Part shown: in pieces, positions 17,641 to 26,332 of the stretch
Layout: each line of letters opens with the position of its first letter
Position numbering within the stretch: position 1 is the stretch's first letter
Source: Pseudomonas canadensis
GTDB taxonomy: Bacteria; Pseudomonadota; Gammaproteobacteria; Pseudomonadales; Pseudomonadaceae
NCBI RefSeq assembly: GCF_000503215.1
Contig: NZ_AYTD01000018.1
Coordinates: 1 to 64,000 of the forward strand
DNA: 64,000 bases
Direction of reading: 5' to 3'
Notes under the pieces: model-generated
Seen by the model: only the letters and a program-made list of their open reading frames with translations
What the model was told of the DNA's origin: nothing
The model's database searches: none
Translations under genes and position numbers: made by a program

Positions 17641-17984
17641 AGTTTCGGCTCTTCATCGCGCACCGGGTGTGGCGCCGGCGGCACGCTGTGGGCGGCTTCG
17701 CCCTCGGGTGCGCGCGGGGTCGGCCAGTCGGCGAACGGCCACGGCTTCTGGTCGGTGTGGAAGCTGCCGAAGCGGCCGATCTGCGCCAGGAACTGGCTGA
17801 GGCTGTCGCCAAAGTTCATCAGGCCCAGGTTCGGGGCGCCGTAGACCAGGCGGTAGATCAACTGCACCACCACCAGCGCGCCGAGCAGGAACTGCGCCAC
17901 TTGCCACACCAGGGCAAACACCAGCATCCACAGAATGCGCAGGCCAATGGATTCGTACTTGGGAGCTGCTTTCGGATCGTTCAT
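17637..17984 (-). CDS. DUF4389 membrane protein
   Basis: This 115-residue protein has one or two hydrophobic helices at about 14-45 (WMLVFALVWQVAQFLLGALVVVQL) and a proline-rich, acidic C-terminal tail. The DUF4389 family is of unknown function. The ATG at 17984 is preferred to the upstream frame at 18047 because TGAGGA precedes it. It sits 10 nt after gpsA and overlaps sixA by 4 nt, so it belongs to the gpsA operon. Confidence 0.85.
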   Translation of the reverse strand: MNDPKAAPKYESIGLRILWMLVFALVWQVAQFLLGALVVVQLIYRLVYGAPNLGLMNFGDSLSQFLAQIGRFGSFHTDQKPWPFADWPTPRAPEGEAAHSVPPAPHPVRDEEPKL

Positions 17985-17994
17985 GACGCGTTCC

Positions 17995-19020
17995 TCAGTT
18001 GAAACCACTGGTGGAAATAAAGTCGACATCGGTTTTCGGCTCGGCACGCATCAGCAACTCGATGACCTGGTCCAAGGTGCGCCCTTCAAACAGGATCGCG
18101 TGCAACCCGGCGACCAGCGGCATATACACACCGACTTCCTGGGCCTTGGCCTTGAGCACCTTGAGCGTGTTGACCCCTTCGGCGACTTCGCCCAGGCGCG
18201 TGACCGCGTCTTCCAGGCTCAGGCCCTGGCCAAGGGCGAAACCCACCTGGTAGTTGCGGCTTTTCGGTGAGGAGCAGGTGACGATCAAGTCGCCCACGCC
18301 TGCCAGACCCAGGAAGGTCATTGGGTTGGCGCCCTGGTTCACCGCAAAGCGGGTCATCTCGGCCAGGGCGCGGGTGATCAACATGCTCTTGGTGTTTTCG
18401 CCCATGCCCAGCGCGACGGCCATGCCGGCGATGATCGCGTAGACGTTTTTCAGTGCACCGCCGAGCTCGACGCCAAAACGGTCGCTGCTGGCATAGACGC
18501 GGAAAGTGCGCCCATGCAACACGGCCTGGACACGTTCGCAGAGTTCTTCGTCTTCACTGGCGACTACGGTGGCGGTCAACGCGTGTTCGGCCACTTCCCG
18601 TGCCAGGTTCGGCCCGGACAGCACGCCAATGCGCGCTTGGGGAGCGATTTCCTCGAGGATTTCGCTCATCAACTTGAAGGTCTGTGCCTCGATGCCCTTG
18701 GTCAGGCTGACCAGCAACTTGCCGGCCAGACGCTCGGCGTGGGGCGCCAGCACCGAGCGCAAGGCGCTGGAGGGCAGCGCGACGAAGCACAGGTCGCACG
18801 CCGTGAGGGTTTCGAGCAGGTCGGTGACCGGCTCGACCGCCGGATGAATCTTGATGCCTTTGAGGTAACGCGGATTTTCCCGGTGCACCCGAATGGCCTC
18901 GGCCTGTTCGGGGTCGCGCATCCACTGGCGCACAGCGTGGCCGTTCTCGGCCAGCAGGTTTGCCACGGCGGTACCAAAACTTCCGCCTCCCAGGACCGCA
19001 ATAGGGCGCTGTTCAGTCAT
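17995..19020 (-). CDS. gpsA: Glycerol-3-phosphate dehydrogenase [NAD(P)+]
   Basis: This enzyme reduces dihydroxyacetone phosphate to sn-glycerol 3-phosphate for phospholipid synthesis. The 341-residue protein has the Rossmann motif GGGSFGTAVA near 11, the catalytic Lys in GGALKNVYAI, and GANPMTFLGLAGVGDL near 250. The start MTEQRP at 19020 is the normal one; the frame remains open further upstream without family similarity. It is divergent from the TonB receptor gene and sits near fabAB, as in P. aeruginosa. Confidence 0.96.
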   Translation of the reverse strand: MTEQRPIAVLGGGSFGTAVANLLAENGHAVRQWMRDPEQAEAIRVHRENPRYLKGIKIHPAVEPVTDLLETLTACDLCFVALPSSALRSVLAPHAERLAGKLLVSLTKGIEAQTFKLMSEILEEIAPQARIGVLSGPNLAREVAEHALTATVVASEDEELCERVQAVLHGRTFRVYASSDRFGVELGGALKNVYAIIAGMAVALGMGENTKSMLITRALAEMTRFAVNQGANPMTFLGLAGVGDLIVTCSSPKSRNYQVGFALGQGLSLEDAVTRLGEVAEGVNTLKVLKAKAQEVGVYMPLVAGLHAILFEGRTLDQVIELLMRAEPKTDVDFISTSGFN

Positions 19021-19215
19021 ATGCAATCCGTTAATCCATACCAGTGGCGATGGCGGCATTATACGGGCCGACCCGCTGGCGGCCAGCCCCCGTATCAATT
19101 CGCGCGTTTGTCGGAAAATGCCACATTTACATGGAGTAATTGCAAGTCCGGCGACTGGCAAAAGGCCCCACCTCAGTTAACATGGGCGGCTATCCGCAAT
19201 TATCAAGGCCGTGCC

Positions 19216-21336
19216 GTGTATTTGGGCCCTCCTCCCCGTTCATCTCTGTGGCTGATGCTGTTGTGCTGCACGCCTGCCATGGCCGACGACCTGTTCCTCG
19301 ACAGCCAGCCGCTGCCCCAGGTATTGACGGCCACGCGCCTCAAGCAATCGGCCGCCGCCGTGCCCGGCAGCATGACCGTGATCGACAGCGAGCTGATCAA
19401 AGCCAGTGGCGCGCGGGATATCAGTGAGTTGCTGCGCCTTGTGCCGGGGATGATGGTCGGCTACACCAGCGGCAATCAGGCGGCGGTGAACTACCACGGC
19501 ACCAGTGCCAGCGATGCGCGGCGCATGCAGGTGTTGATCGACGGCCGCTCGGTGTACCGCGCGGGCCTGGCCACCGTGGACTGGAGCGACATTCCGGTGG
19601 CCATGGAGGATATCGAGCGCATCGAAGTATTCCGTGGCCCCAATACCGTCAGCTACGGCGCCAATGCCTTGATGGCGGTGGTGAACATTCTTACGCGCTC
19701 GCCGGCCAACAGCCACGGCACGCGGGTAAAAGTGGTGCGTGGCGAACGCGGCATCAATGATTTCTATGCCAGCCAGGGCGCAGGCTGGGAAACCGGTGAC
19801 TTGCGCCTGTCCCTGTCCGGGCAGCAAGACGACGGTTTCGACAGCGATGCATCCGGGGCCGACCGTCGTGACAGCCGCCGCCTCAGCCGCTTCAGCCTGG
19901 CGATCAGCCAGACGCTGAACACGCAGCAAAGCATCGACTTGCAACTGGATGCGAAAGAAGGCACAAACCAGCGACCGTATACCTACAGCCCGGTCTTCGC
20001 CGGGATTACCGAGGGCGGTAACAATTCCGACGTCACCGCCAAGGATTATGCCGGCTCCCTGCGCTGGAACTTCGACTTCAACCCGGATCACAGTCTGTAT
20101 ATCCAGGGCTCCGCCCAGCAGTGGGACCGCCAGCAAATCTGGAAGGCGTGTGACGCCAAGGTCTCGTTCAGCCCCGAGCTGACCCAGTTGTGGCAGATGA
20201 ATCCCAACTACGCCGAACTGCTGGCCCGGCACATGGACACCTACAGCCAGGGCAGCGCACCACCGGGCAGCGCAGCCGAGCAGGCGTTGGCCAACCAAGT
20301 GCTGCAACAGTGGCGCGACGGTGCCAGTCAAAGCGTGTGCGGCGACATCGACCAGAGCACCCGCGAAAGCCGCTACGACCTGGAGATTCAAGACACCCTC
20401 AGCCTGTCCGACAGCCTGCGCCTGGTCAGCGGCATGAACTACCGCTATGACCGCGCCGACTCCGACACTTACTTCAACGGCACGTTGGACGACACCACCT
20501 GGCGCCTGTTCGGCCAGTTGGAATGGCGCGCCAGCGAGCATTGGCTGCTGCAAGGCGGCGCCATGTATGAAGACACTCACCTGAGCGGCAACTCGCTGAC
20601 GCCACGGGTGGCGGTCAACTACCTGATCAACCCGCGCCACGGCCTGCGTGCGGTGTACTCCGAGGCGATCCGCTCGCCGGACATGTTCGAGAACAACGTC
20701 AACTGGAGCTACCGCGTCACCAACCTCAGCTCCCCGGCCTACGGGCAGACCACCGGGCAATACTTCGTAAAGACCCGGGGCCCAGGTAACCTCGATAAAG
20801 AGATGATGAAGTCACGGGAACTGGGGTACAACGGCTTCTTTGCCGACATCGGGCTGAACATGGACGTGAAACTGTTCTACGACGAGATCACCGACATGAT
20901 CAGCTCGCCGCTGCGCAATAACCAGTACATTGCCAGCAACGCCAACAGCGCCCGGTTTACCGGCGCAGAGTCCCAATTCGACTGGCGTGTGAGCAACGCC
21001 GACCGCCTGCGGCTCACCTATGCTTACGTCGACGCCAGCACCAGCAACCCGCTGGACAAAGCCCAGACCGCGCGCAACAGTGGCTCCGCCGGCTGGTTGC
21101 GTGAGTGGGGCCAGGGTTGGTCCAGCGCGCTGTTCTACTATGGCGATGACGCACTCAACCAATATCGCTTCGAACGGGTCGACCTGCGGGTCGCCAAGCG
21201 CATTGCCCTGGGCAAAGCCAACGTGGAGCTGGCCGGCATGTTGCAAGAACGCCTCGACAACCAGCCCACCACCTGGGCCGACAACAATTATGACCATCGC
21301 CACGTGCTCTACTTCAGTGCCGAGCTAGAGTTCTGA
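19216..21336 (+). CDS. TonB-dependent outer membrane receptor
   Basis: This is an outer-membrane receptor of about 706 residues. A signal peptide ends PAMA before DDLFLD. A plug domain follows (VPGMMVGYTS, VLIDGRSVYRAGL, IERIEVFRGPNTVSYGANA), then a 22-strand-type beta barrel ending in the terminal Phe of AELEF. The start is uncertain: GTG at 19216 gives a normal signal peptide; TTG at 19222 is possible; the longer open frame back to 18514 is antisense to gpsA and rejected. The ligand is unknown, with no siderophore genes in the window. The stop is 1 nt before the next ATG, and the context is a signalling operon with a periplasmic protein and a hybrid kinase. Confidence 0.93.
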   Translation: MYLGPPPRSSLWLMLLCCTPAMADDLFLDSQPLPQVLTATRLKQSAAAVPGSMTVIDSELIKASGARDISELLRLVPGMMVGYTSGNQAAVNYHGTSASDARRMQVLIDGRSVYRAGLATVDWSDIPVAMEDIERIEVFRGPNTVSYGANALMAVVNILTRSPANSHGTRVKVVRGERGINDFYASQGAGWETGDLRLSLSGQQDDGFDSDASGADRRDSRRLSRFSLAISQTLNTQQSIDLQLDAKEGTNQRPYTYSPVFAGITEGGNNSDVTAKDYAGSLRWNFDFNPDHSLYIQGSAQQWDRQQIWKACDAKVSFSPELTQLWQMNPNYAELLARHMDTYSQGSAPPGSAAEQALANQVLQQWRDGASQSVCGDIDQSTRESRYDLEIQDTLSLSDSLRLVSGMNYRYDRADSDTYFNGTLDDTTWRLFGQLEWRASEHWLLQGGAMYEDTHLSGNSLTPRVAVNYLINPRHGLRAVYSEAIRSPDMFENNVNWSYRVTNLSSPAYGQTTGQYFVKTRGPGNLDKEMMKSRELGYNGFFADIGLNMDVKLFYDEITDMISSPLRNNQYIASNANSARFTGAESQFDWRVSNADRLRLTYAYVDASTSNPLDKAQTARNSGSAGWLREWGQGWSSALFYYGDDALNQYRFERVDLRVAKRIALGKANVELAGMLQERLDNQPTTWADNNYDHRHVLYFSAELEF

Positions 21337-21337
21337 C

Positions 21338-22267
21338 ATGGGCGACTCGTCACGGATGACTGGCGTGTTGATCACTCGGCTTTGGCGGCGTGCCGTGCTG
21401 CTCGCCTGCCTGCTGCTGGCCGCGCCGGCGTGGAGTGCCGATATCCTGCTGACCGCCGCTGAAGACGGCGCCGGTGTGCAAGCCTTTGCCCAGGCCCTGG
21501 CACAGCAACGCCCCGAAGACCGTGTCACCTTTACAGCCCTCAAAGACTTGCCGGCACCCGGCCGCCTGCCGGCAACCACGCGCTTGATCCTGCTGGACCT
21601 GCCCGGCCTCGACTGGCGCCTGCAAGAGCCTCAGGGCCCACCGACCCTGGTGCTGCGCATCAGCCGCCTGCAAGCCCATCAGCGCCTGGGCAGCATGCCG
21701 CACCCACGCATTAGCCTGCTGTGGAGCGACCCGCCGCTGGATCGCCAATTGCGCCTGATCGCGGGCATCCTGCCGCAGGCGCGGCGTATCGGCGTGCTTT
21801 ATGGCGCCGACAGCGAATTCCTGCTGCCCGAGCTGAAACAGCACTCCACCTCGCTAGGCCTGGAGATCGTGCCCCAGCTCTGGGACAACATTAATGACAG
21901 TCGACCGCTCCAAATCCTGTTCCGCAACAGTGATGTGCTGCTCGGCCTCGACGACCCGCAGTTGTACAACCCGAAAACCGCGAAGAACCTGTTGCTGAGC
22001 AGTTACGCCCAGCAATTGCCGCTGATAGGCCCGAACGCGGGCTTCGTACGAGCCGGCAGCCTGGCCAGCACCTACAGCGACCAGGCTGACTGGCTGGCCG
22101 TGCTTGACCGTCTACTCGACCATTCGCCGGCCAACTGGCCGCGCTCGCTGTACCCGGATCGCTTCAAAGTCGTGGGCAACCCGCAAGTCGCGCGCTCACT
22201 GGGGATCGAACAGGTGGACGAAGCCAGCGTCGCCACCCGATTGGCCGAAGGAGAAAAACGCCCATGA
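21338..22267 (+). CDS. Periplasmic ABC-type substrate-binding-like protein
   Basis: This 309-residue protein has a signal peptide (hydrophobic LLACLLLAAPAWSA near 20-34). Its layout resembles the two-lobed periplasmic binding proteins of the ABC_sub_bind type: ARRIGVLYGADSEF begins a lobe, and LPLIGPNAGFVRAGSLAS follows the hinge. No ABC permease or ATPase gene is adjacent, which argues for a sensory rather than a transport role. The gene begins 1 nt after the TonB receptor stop and overlaps the kinase start by 4 nt (ATGA). Family assignment is from pattern only and should be treated as moderate. Confidence 0.82.
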   Translation: MGDSSRMTGVLITRLWRRAVLLACLLLAAPAWSADILLTAAEDGAGVQAFAQALAQQRPEDRVTFTALKDLPAPGRLPATTRLILLDLPGLDWRLQEPQGPPTLVLRISRLQAHQRLGSMPHPRISLLWSDPPLDRQLRLIAGILPQARRIGVLYGADSEFLLPELKQHSTSLGLEIVPQLWDNINDSRPLQILFRNSDVLLGLDDPQLYNPKTAKNLLLSSYAQQLPLIGPNAGFVRAGSLASTYSDQADWLAVLDRLLDHSPANWPRSLYPDRFKVVGNPQVARSLGIEQVDEASVATRLAEGEKRP

Positions 22268-24165
22268 CCTTGCGTCGTCGTTGGGACATCAACACCCGTA
22301 CCCAGCTCATTACCCTGGGCCCGGCGCTGTTGCTGACGTTGCTGTTGATCAGCTTCTTCACCTTTGTGCGTATCCAGGATTTGCGCCAAGAACTGGACCA
22401 CACCGGCCAACTGATCGCCAACCAACTGGCGCCGGCCACCGAATACGGGGTGATTTCCGGCAACAATGACGTGCTCGACAGCCTGTTGCGCGCGACGCTG
22501 GCCACGCCGCACGTGCGCTTCCTGGAGATCCAGGACAGCAGCGAGAATATCCTGGTGTATGTCGAGCAACCGTCGGAGAAGCACGACCGCTCACTGTCGG
22601 TGAAAGTGTTCCAGGCACCGATTCGTCTGCAACACATTCAACTGGGTAACGATTTCTTCCAGGACAACCTCAACGAATCCAAGGCACCGCGCGCCGATTA
22701 CCTGGGCCGGGTGATCGTCGGCATGTCCAACGACGCGTTCAGCCAGCGCCAGCAGGAGATCCTGTTCAAGGCCGGCATCCTCGCGCTGTTTGCCCTGCTG
22801 TTTACCTTCCTGCTCGCGCGGCGCCTGGCCGCCAGCCTGTCCCAGCCGATCAGCGCCATGGGCCATGCGGTGAAGGCGATCCAGCAAGGCGACTACCAGA
22901 CGCCGCTGCCGATTGTGGATGACTCGGAGCTGGGCGACCTGTCGCGGCATATCAACAACCTTGCCGAAGGCCTCAACCAGGCCAGTCGCGAACAACAGCA
23001 GGCCATGGCCCAGTTGATCCAGACCCGCGAAGAAGCTGAGCGCGCTAACAACGCCAAGTCGGAGTTCCTGGCGATGATGAGCCATGAACTGCGCACGCCC
23101 ATGAATGGCGTGCTGGGCATGTTGCAGTTGCTGGAAACCACGGAGATGACCGAGGAGCAGACCGAGTACGCGGCACTGGCTTCGGAGTCCACCGAGCATT
23201 TGCTCAAGGTGATCAACGATATCCTCGACTTCTCGCGTATCGAACGCGCCGCCCTGGAACTGGAGCATATTCCGTTCAACCTGGCGGACCTGATCAACAG
23301 TTGCGCGCAGGCCTTCCAGCACAGCGCCCAGCAACGTGGGCTGGCGCTGAAACTGGCGATCCCGCTGGGGATGGACGCCTTGCAGGTGCAGGGAGACCCG
23401 ACGCGGATCCGCCAGATCCTGGTGAACCTGATCGGCAACGCCTTGAAGTTCACCGAGCACGGCAGCGTCAGTGTCGAGCCCCACTGGCAGACCCTCGACC
23501 ATGAACTGGTGTGGTTCACGTGCACCGTGCGTGACAGCGGCATAGGCATTTCCGCCGAACGCCTGGAGGCGATGTTCGACGCGTTCCAGCAGGCTGACAG
23601 TTCCATTTCAAGACGTTACGGCGGCACCGGCCTGGGCCTGCCCATCGCACGCACCCTGGCCGAACGCATGGGCGGCACCCTGCGTGCCCAAAGCGAAGAA
23701 GGCCGCGGCTCGGTGTTTACCCTGGAAATTCCCCTGGCCATCGACCAGCACAGCGTGCCGCCGATTGCCAGCGACGCCGACGGCAAAGCCGGCGCGGGTG
23801 ATGGTCGTCACGTGCTGCTGGTGGAAGACAACCCGGTCAACCGCACGGTGGTTGAGGCCATGCTGCGCAGCCTGGGCTTCGAAGTGAGCCTGGCCACCGA
23901 CGGCGCCGAAGCGATCCGCAGCGCCGAGAGCCTGATTTTCACCGCAATCCTGATGGATTGTCGGCTGCCGGTCATCGACGGCTATGAAGCCACCCGGCAA
24001 ATCCGTCAGTTACCGGGCTGTGCCGATCTGCCGATCATCGCCCTGACCGCCAACGCTTTACAGGGCGACCGTGAAGCCTGCCTGGCAGCGGGAATGAACG
24101 ATTACCTGGCCAAGCCGTTCAAACGCACGGATTTGCAGCAAATCCTGCAGCGTTGGGTGCAATAG
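22264..24165 (+). CDS. Hybrid sensor histidine kinase (PA1611-like, GacS family)
   Basis: This is a 633-residue hybrid kinase. Membrane helices are at about 15-36 and 168-186, around a 130-residue periplasmic domain that starts like the GacS/BarA sensor (IANQLAPATEYGVISGNN). HAMP is at about 187-240. The phosphoacceptor is His274 in MMSHELRTPMNG. The ATP-binding motifs are NLIGNALKFTEHG, DSGIGIS and GGTGLGL. A receiver domain at about 515-633 has Asp565 in MDCRLPVIDG. There is no HPt domain, so a separate HPt protein is needed. In P. aeruginosa the gene before fabA (PA1611) encodes a hybrid kinase that interacts with RetS and feeds HptB; position and architecture match, and orthology is inferred. 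Confidence 0.92.
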   Translation: MTLRRRWDINTRTQLITLGPALLLTLLLISFFTFVRIQDLRQELDHTGQLIANQLAPATEYGVISGNNDVLDSLLRATLATPHVRFLEIQDSSENILVYVEQPSEKHDRSLSVKVFQAPIRLQHIQLGNDFFQDNLNESKAPRADYLGRVIVGMSNDAFSQRQQEILFKAGILALFALLFTFLLARRLAASLSQPISAMGHAVKAIQQGDYQTPLPIVDDSELGDLSRHINNLAEGLNQASREQQQAMAQLIQTREEAERANNAKSEFLAMMSHELRTPMNGVLGMLQLLETTEMTEEQTEYAALASESTEHLLKVINDILDFSRIERAALELEHIPFNLADLINSCAQAFQHSAQQRGLALKLAIPLGMDALQVQGDPTRIRQILVNLIGNALKFTEHGSVSVEPHWQTLDHELVWFTCTVRDSGIGISAERLEAMFDAFQQADSSISRRYGGTGLGLPIARTLAERMGGTLRAQSEEGRGSVFTLEIPLAIDQHSVPPIASDADGKAGAGDGRHVLLVEDNPVNRTVVEAMLRSLGFEVSLATDGAEAIRSAESLIFTAILMDCRLPVIDGYEATRQIRQLPGCADLPIIALTANALQGDREACLAAGMNDYLAKPFKRTDLQQILQRWVQ

Positions 24166-24263
24166 CGCCGCGCCATCAGCCAACTCCGACTGGCGTGAAA
24201 GGCGAAAGTGCGGCAGTCTTAGGCACCCGAACGGGCCCATAAACAGGCCCGGTTTAAAATTTC

Positions 24264-24281
24264 AGTGAACAAGTGTACATT
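24264..24281 (+). promoter_or_regulatory. FabR/DesT-like palindrome upstream of fabAB
   Basis: AGTGAACAAGTGTACATT has 8-bp half-sites AGTGAACA and TGTACATT that match at 6 of 8 positions when inverted. It lies 134 bp before fabA. TetR-family regulators FabR (E. coli) and DesT (Pseudomonas) bind similar palindromes upstream of fabA/fabB and desaturase genes. The assignment rests on resemblance alone. Confidence 0.55.
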
Positions 24282-24414
24282 CAGTGCCTTGCCGCTGTGA
24301 CTTTCACTACAACGCAATAGTCTATGTGTAGGCTGCCGACATGAGGCATGAACGCTTCATTCGGTTCGGGAAGATTTACCCTACCCTGCCGCATGGGATT
24401 ATTGAGGAGCTCGC

Positions 24415-24930
24415 ATGACCAAACAAAACGCCTTTACTCGGGAAGACCTGCTGCGCTGCAGTCGCGGTGAGCTGTTCGGCCCAGGTAACGCGCAACTGCC
24501 CGCCCCGAACATGCTGATGGTGGATCGCATCACCCATATCAGCGAAGAGGGTGGCAAGTACGGCAAAGGTGAATTGGTCGCCGAGCTGGATATCACCCCG
24601 GACCTGTGGTTCTTCGCCTGCCATTTCGAAGGCGACCCTGTGATGCCAGGCTGCCTGGGCCTTGACGCCATGTGGCAGCTGGTCGGTTTCTTCCTCGGCT
24701 GGCAAGGCCTGCCGGGCCGCGGTCGTGCCCTGGGTTCGGGCGAAGTGAAGTTCTTTGGCCAGGTCCTGCCGACCGCCAAGAAAGTCACCTACAACATTCA
24801 AATCAAGCGCGTCCTCAAGGGCAAGCTGAACCTGGCCATCGCCGATGGTTCGGTGAGCGTCGACGGTCGCGAGATCTATACTGCCGAAGGCCTTCGGGTC
24901 GGCGTATTCACATCCACTGACAACTTTTAA
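24415..24930 (+). CDS. fabA: 3-hydroxydecanoyl-ACP dehydratase/isomerase
   Basis: This enzyme dehydrates beta-hydroxyacyl-ACP and isomerises trans-2- to cis-3-decenoyl-ACP, the branch point to unsaturated fatty acids. The 171-residue hotdog protein has the catalytic His70 in FFACHFEGDPVMPGC and Asp84 in GLDAMW. The length equals that of classical FabA. GAGGAGC precedes the ATG. It forms an operon with fabB (11-nt gap) and is preceded by a regulator-like palindrome. Confidence 0.98.
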   Translation: MTKQNAFTREDLLRCSRGELFGPGNAQLPAPNMLMVDRITHISEEGGKYGKGELVAELDITPDLWFFACHFEGDPVMPGCLGLDAMWQLVGFFLGWQGLPGRGRALGSGEVKFFGQVLPTAKKVTYNIQIKRVLKGKLNLAIADGSVSVDGREIYTAEGLRVGVFTSTDNF

Positions 24931-24941
24931 GGGTTATCCGC

Positions 24942-26162
24942 ATGCGCCGCGTCGTTATCACTGGTCTGGGCATTGTTTCTTGCCTGGGCAATGACAAAGA
25001 GACCGTCACCGCTAACCTGCGTGCAAGTCGCCCTGGCATCCGCTTCAACCCGGAATATGCCGAAATGGGTCTGCGTAGCCAGGTTTCCGGCTCCATCGAC
25101 CTGCCCCTCGAAGAGCTGATCGATCGCAAGATCTATCGCTTCGTCGGCCACGCTGCCGCCTACGCCTACCTGGCGATGAAAGACGCAATCGCCGACTCCG
25201 GCCTGAGCGAAGACCAGGTCTCGAACGTACGCACCGGCCTGATCGCCGGCTCCGGCGGCGCATCGACCCTGAACCAGATGGAAGCGCTGGACATCCTGCG
25301 CGAAAAAGGCGTGAAGCGTGTCGGCCCGTACCGTGTCACGCGGACCATGGGCAGCACTGTGTCGGCCTGCCTGGCCACGCCTTTCCAGATCAAGGGCGTG
25401 AACTACTCGATTTCCTCCGCCTGCGCCACCAGTGCACACTGCATCGGTACTGCGGTTGAGCAGATCCAGTTGGGCAAGCAGGACATCGTGTTCGCCGGCG
25501 GCGGTGAAGAAGAACATTGGAGCCAATCGTTCCTGTTCGACGCCATGGGCGCACTGTCCACCCAGTACAACGAAACCCCGGAAAAGGCCTCCCGCGCCTA
25601 CGACGCCAAGCGTGACGGTTTCGTCATCGCCGGCGGTGGCGGCATGGTGGTGGTCGAGGAGCTGGAACACGCTCTGGCCCGTGGTGCCAAGATCTACGCG
25701 GAAATCGTCGGCTACGGCGCCACTTCCGACGGCTACGACATGGTTGCCCCAAGCGGTGAAGGCGCCATCCGTTGCATGCAGATGGCCATGTCCACTGTAG
25801 ATACCCCAATCGACTACCTGAACACCCACGGCACCTCGACTCCGGTCGGCGACGCCAAGGAAATGGAAGGCGTGCGTGCGGTATTCGGCGACAAGGCTCC
25901 GGCCATCAGCTCTACCAAGAGCCTGTCCGGTCACTCCTTGGGCGCCGCTGGCGTTCACGAAGCGATCTACTGCCTGCTGATGATGGAAGGCAACTTCATG
26001 GCCGGTTCGGCCAACATCGACGAGATTGATCCGGTGGTGGCTGACATGCCGATCCTGACCAAGACCGTTGAGAATGCAAAAATCGACACCGTGATGAGCA
26101 ACAGCTTCGGCTTTGGTGGCACTAACGCTACCCTGGTGCTGAAACGCTGGCAGGGTCAGTAA
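24942..26162 (+). CDS. fabB: Beta-ketoacyl-ACP synthase I
   Basis: This enzyme elongates acyl-ACP and is needed for cis-unsaturated chains together with FabA. The 406-residue thiolase-fold protein has the active Cys161 in SSACATSAHC and His residues in NTHGTSTPVGD (near 295) and GHSLGAAGVHEA (near 330). The C-terminal NSFGFGGTNA is present. The length is normal. It is followed by a strong intrinsic terminator. Confidence 0.98.
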   Translation: MRRVVITGLGIVSCLGNDKETVTANLRASRPGIRFNPEYAEMGLRSQVSGSIDLPLEELIDRKIYRFVGHAAAYAYLAMKDAIADSGLSEDQVSNVRTGLIAGSGGASTLNQMEALDILREKGVKRVGPYRVTRTMGSTVSACLATPFQIKGVNYSISSACATSAHCIGTAVEQIQLGKQDIVFAGGGEEEHWSQSFLFDAMGALSTQYNETPEKASRAYDAKRDGFVIAGGGGMVVVEELEHALARGAKIYAEIVGYGATSDGYDMVAPSGEGAIRCMQMAMSTVDTPIDYLNTHGTSTPVGDAKEMEGVRAVFGDKAPAISSTKSLSGHSLGAAGVHEAIYCLLMMEGNFMAGSANIDEIDPVVADMPILTKTVENAKIDTVMSNSFGFGGTNATLVLKRWQGQ

Positions 26163-26183
26163 GACCTGTAGCTTGATTGCATG

Positions 26184-26213
26184 AAAAAGCCCCGACTGGT
26201 TCGGGGCTTTTTT
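26184..26213 (+). terminator. Intrinsic terminator of fabAB
   Basis: AAAAAGCCCCGA and TCGGGGCTTTTTT form an A-rich/T-rich flanked GC hairpin 22 nt after the fabB stop. It is a textbook rho-independent terminator for the plus strand. Confidence 0.93.
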
Positions 26214-26240
26214 GTGGGTAATGGATTTGAGACCGAGTCG

Positions 26241-26312
26241 GCTTCATCACAGGCAAGCCAGCTCCCACATTTGAAACGCATTCCCCTGTGGGAGCTGGCT
26301 TGCCTGCGATAG
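26241..26312. repeat. REPIN, GTGGGAGCTGGCTTGCCTG type
   Basis: Inverted copies CAGGCAAGCCAGCTCCCAC and GTGGGAGCTGGCTTGCCTG are separated by about 20 nt. The element lies between the convergent fabB and chemoreceptor genes. Confidence 0.85.
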
Positions 26313-26332
26313 CGCCAACTCGGTACCCGGCC

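Noticed and set aside
18514..19215. Upstream extension of the TonB receptor reading frame
   Set aside because: It is antisense to gpsA and ends in the shared promoter region. A signal peptide starts only near 19216, so the extension is not coding.
21338..22267. Reading the binding-like protein as part of an ABC importer
   Set aside because: No permease or ATP-binding gene is next to it, and it is coupled to the kinase instead.
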